From positions 1 to 6,279 of the forward strand of contig CALVLO010000086.1 in assembly GCA_944338265.1 (NCBI GenBank): DNA of 6,279 bases. The letters run 5' to 3'. The notes beneath the pieces were generated by a model. The model was not told the origin of the DNA. It saw only the letters and a program-made list of their open reading frames with translations, and did no database searches. This DNA is from an uncultured Clostridia bacterium (lineage in GTDB: Bacteria; Bacillota; Clostridia; Christensenellales; Borkfalkiaceae). A program made the translations under genes and the position numbers. This document shows, in pieces, positions 6,215 to 6,279 of this stretch. Numbering within the stretch: position 1 is the first letter of the stretch; every line of letters begins with the position of its first letter.

Positions 6215-6251
6215 AGGTAAATATCCTTGGGGATTTATTAAAAATAGGTAA
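6177..6251 (+). CDS. 24-codon small ORF, candidate leader peptide
   Basis: The ORF opens at ATG 6177, eight bases after a perfect AGGAGG (6163-6168), the best-placed ribosome binding site in the window, and closes at TAA 6249-6251. The peptide begins MKNQENDTFSLAQG and ends KYPWGFIKNR. It is hydrophilic at first, then aromatic and basic, with no signal peptide or membrane segment. I do not recognise it. Length, strong ribosome binding site, surrounding inverted repeats and absence of any longer gene before the window edge fit a regulatory leader peptide of a downstream gene, as known for erm and tet resistance genes, but no match to a specific leader is claimed. It could instead be a short remnant or chance ORF. 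Its codons are much more AT-rich than those of the other genes here. Confidence 0.4.
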   Translation: MKNQENDTFSLAQGKYPWGFIKNR

Positions 6252-6279
6252 ATAAACAGCAAATTCGTTGTACCGACTG

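Noticed and set aside
6034..6279. CRISPR array, tRNA or complete insertion sequence in the right-hand tail
   Set aside because: There are no regularly spaced direct repeats, no tRNA-like T-loop or cloverleaf, and no transposase reading frame. Only the separate repeats and the small ORF can be supported.

Overview
The window looks like a GC-rich chromosome segment from an anaerobic, probably gut-dwelling member of the Bacillota (Clostridia). That placement is inferred from gene families (a GH51 arabinofuranosidase, a short RluA-type pseudouridine synthase, a compact class I methyltransferase), strong Shine-Dalgarno sites, sigma-A-like promoters and T-tailed terminators. No RNA gene or phylogenetic marker fixes the taxon. 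All recognised genes are on the + strand.

Layout. Positions 1-1833 hold a 5'-truncated GH51 alpha-L-arabinofuranosidase that keeps both catalytic glutamates and ends in a strong terminator (1843-1869). A near-consensus promoter follows at once (1871-1899), only 8 bases from the start of a class I SAM-dependent methyltransferase (1908-2777), which suggests a leaderless transcript. The methyltransferase stop overlaps the start of an RluA-family pseudouridine synthase (2770-3477), giving a two-gene unit that probably serves RNA modification. A second promoter (3524-3552) and a GC-rich leader hairpin with two rival folds (3579-3615) precede a 787-residue cell-surface protein (3620-5983). That protein has a signal peptide, Ig-like segments, an acidic stretch and one C-terminal membrane anchor. 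It is closed by a 13-bp terminator stem (5987-6019).

The last ~220 bases differ from the rest. GC falls to about 41% by hand count, against about 65% in a sampled line of the GH51 gene. This tail holds a perfect 8-bp hairpin (6034-6052), a pair of 16-bp perfect inverted repeats 69 bases apart (6114-6129 and 6199-6214), a possible extended -10 promoter, an ideal AGGAGG site, and a 24-codon ORF (6177-6251) whose coding sequence contains the second repeat arm. It resembles a regulated leader region or the edge of an acquired element whose main gene lies beyond the window. It is the part most likely to hold something undescribed.

No single system joins all the genes. There are three independent transcription units (arabinan breakdown, RNA modification, surface protein) followed by a compositionally foreign leader-like tail.
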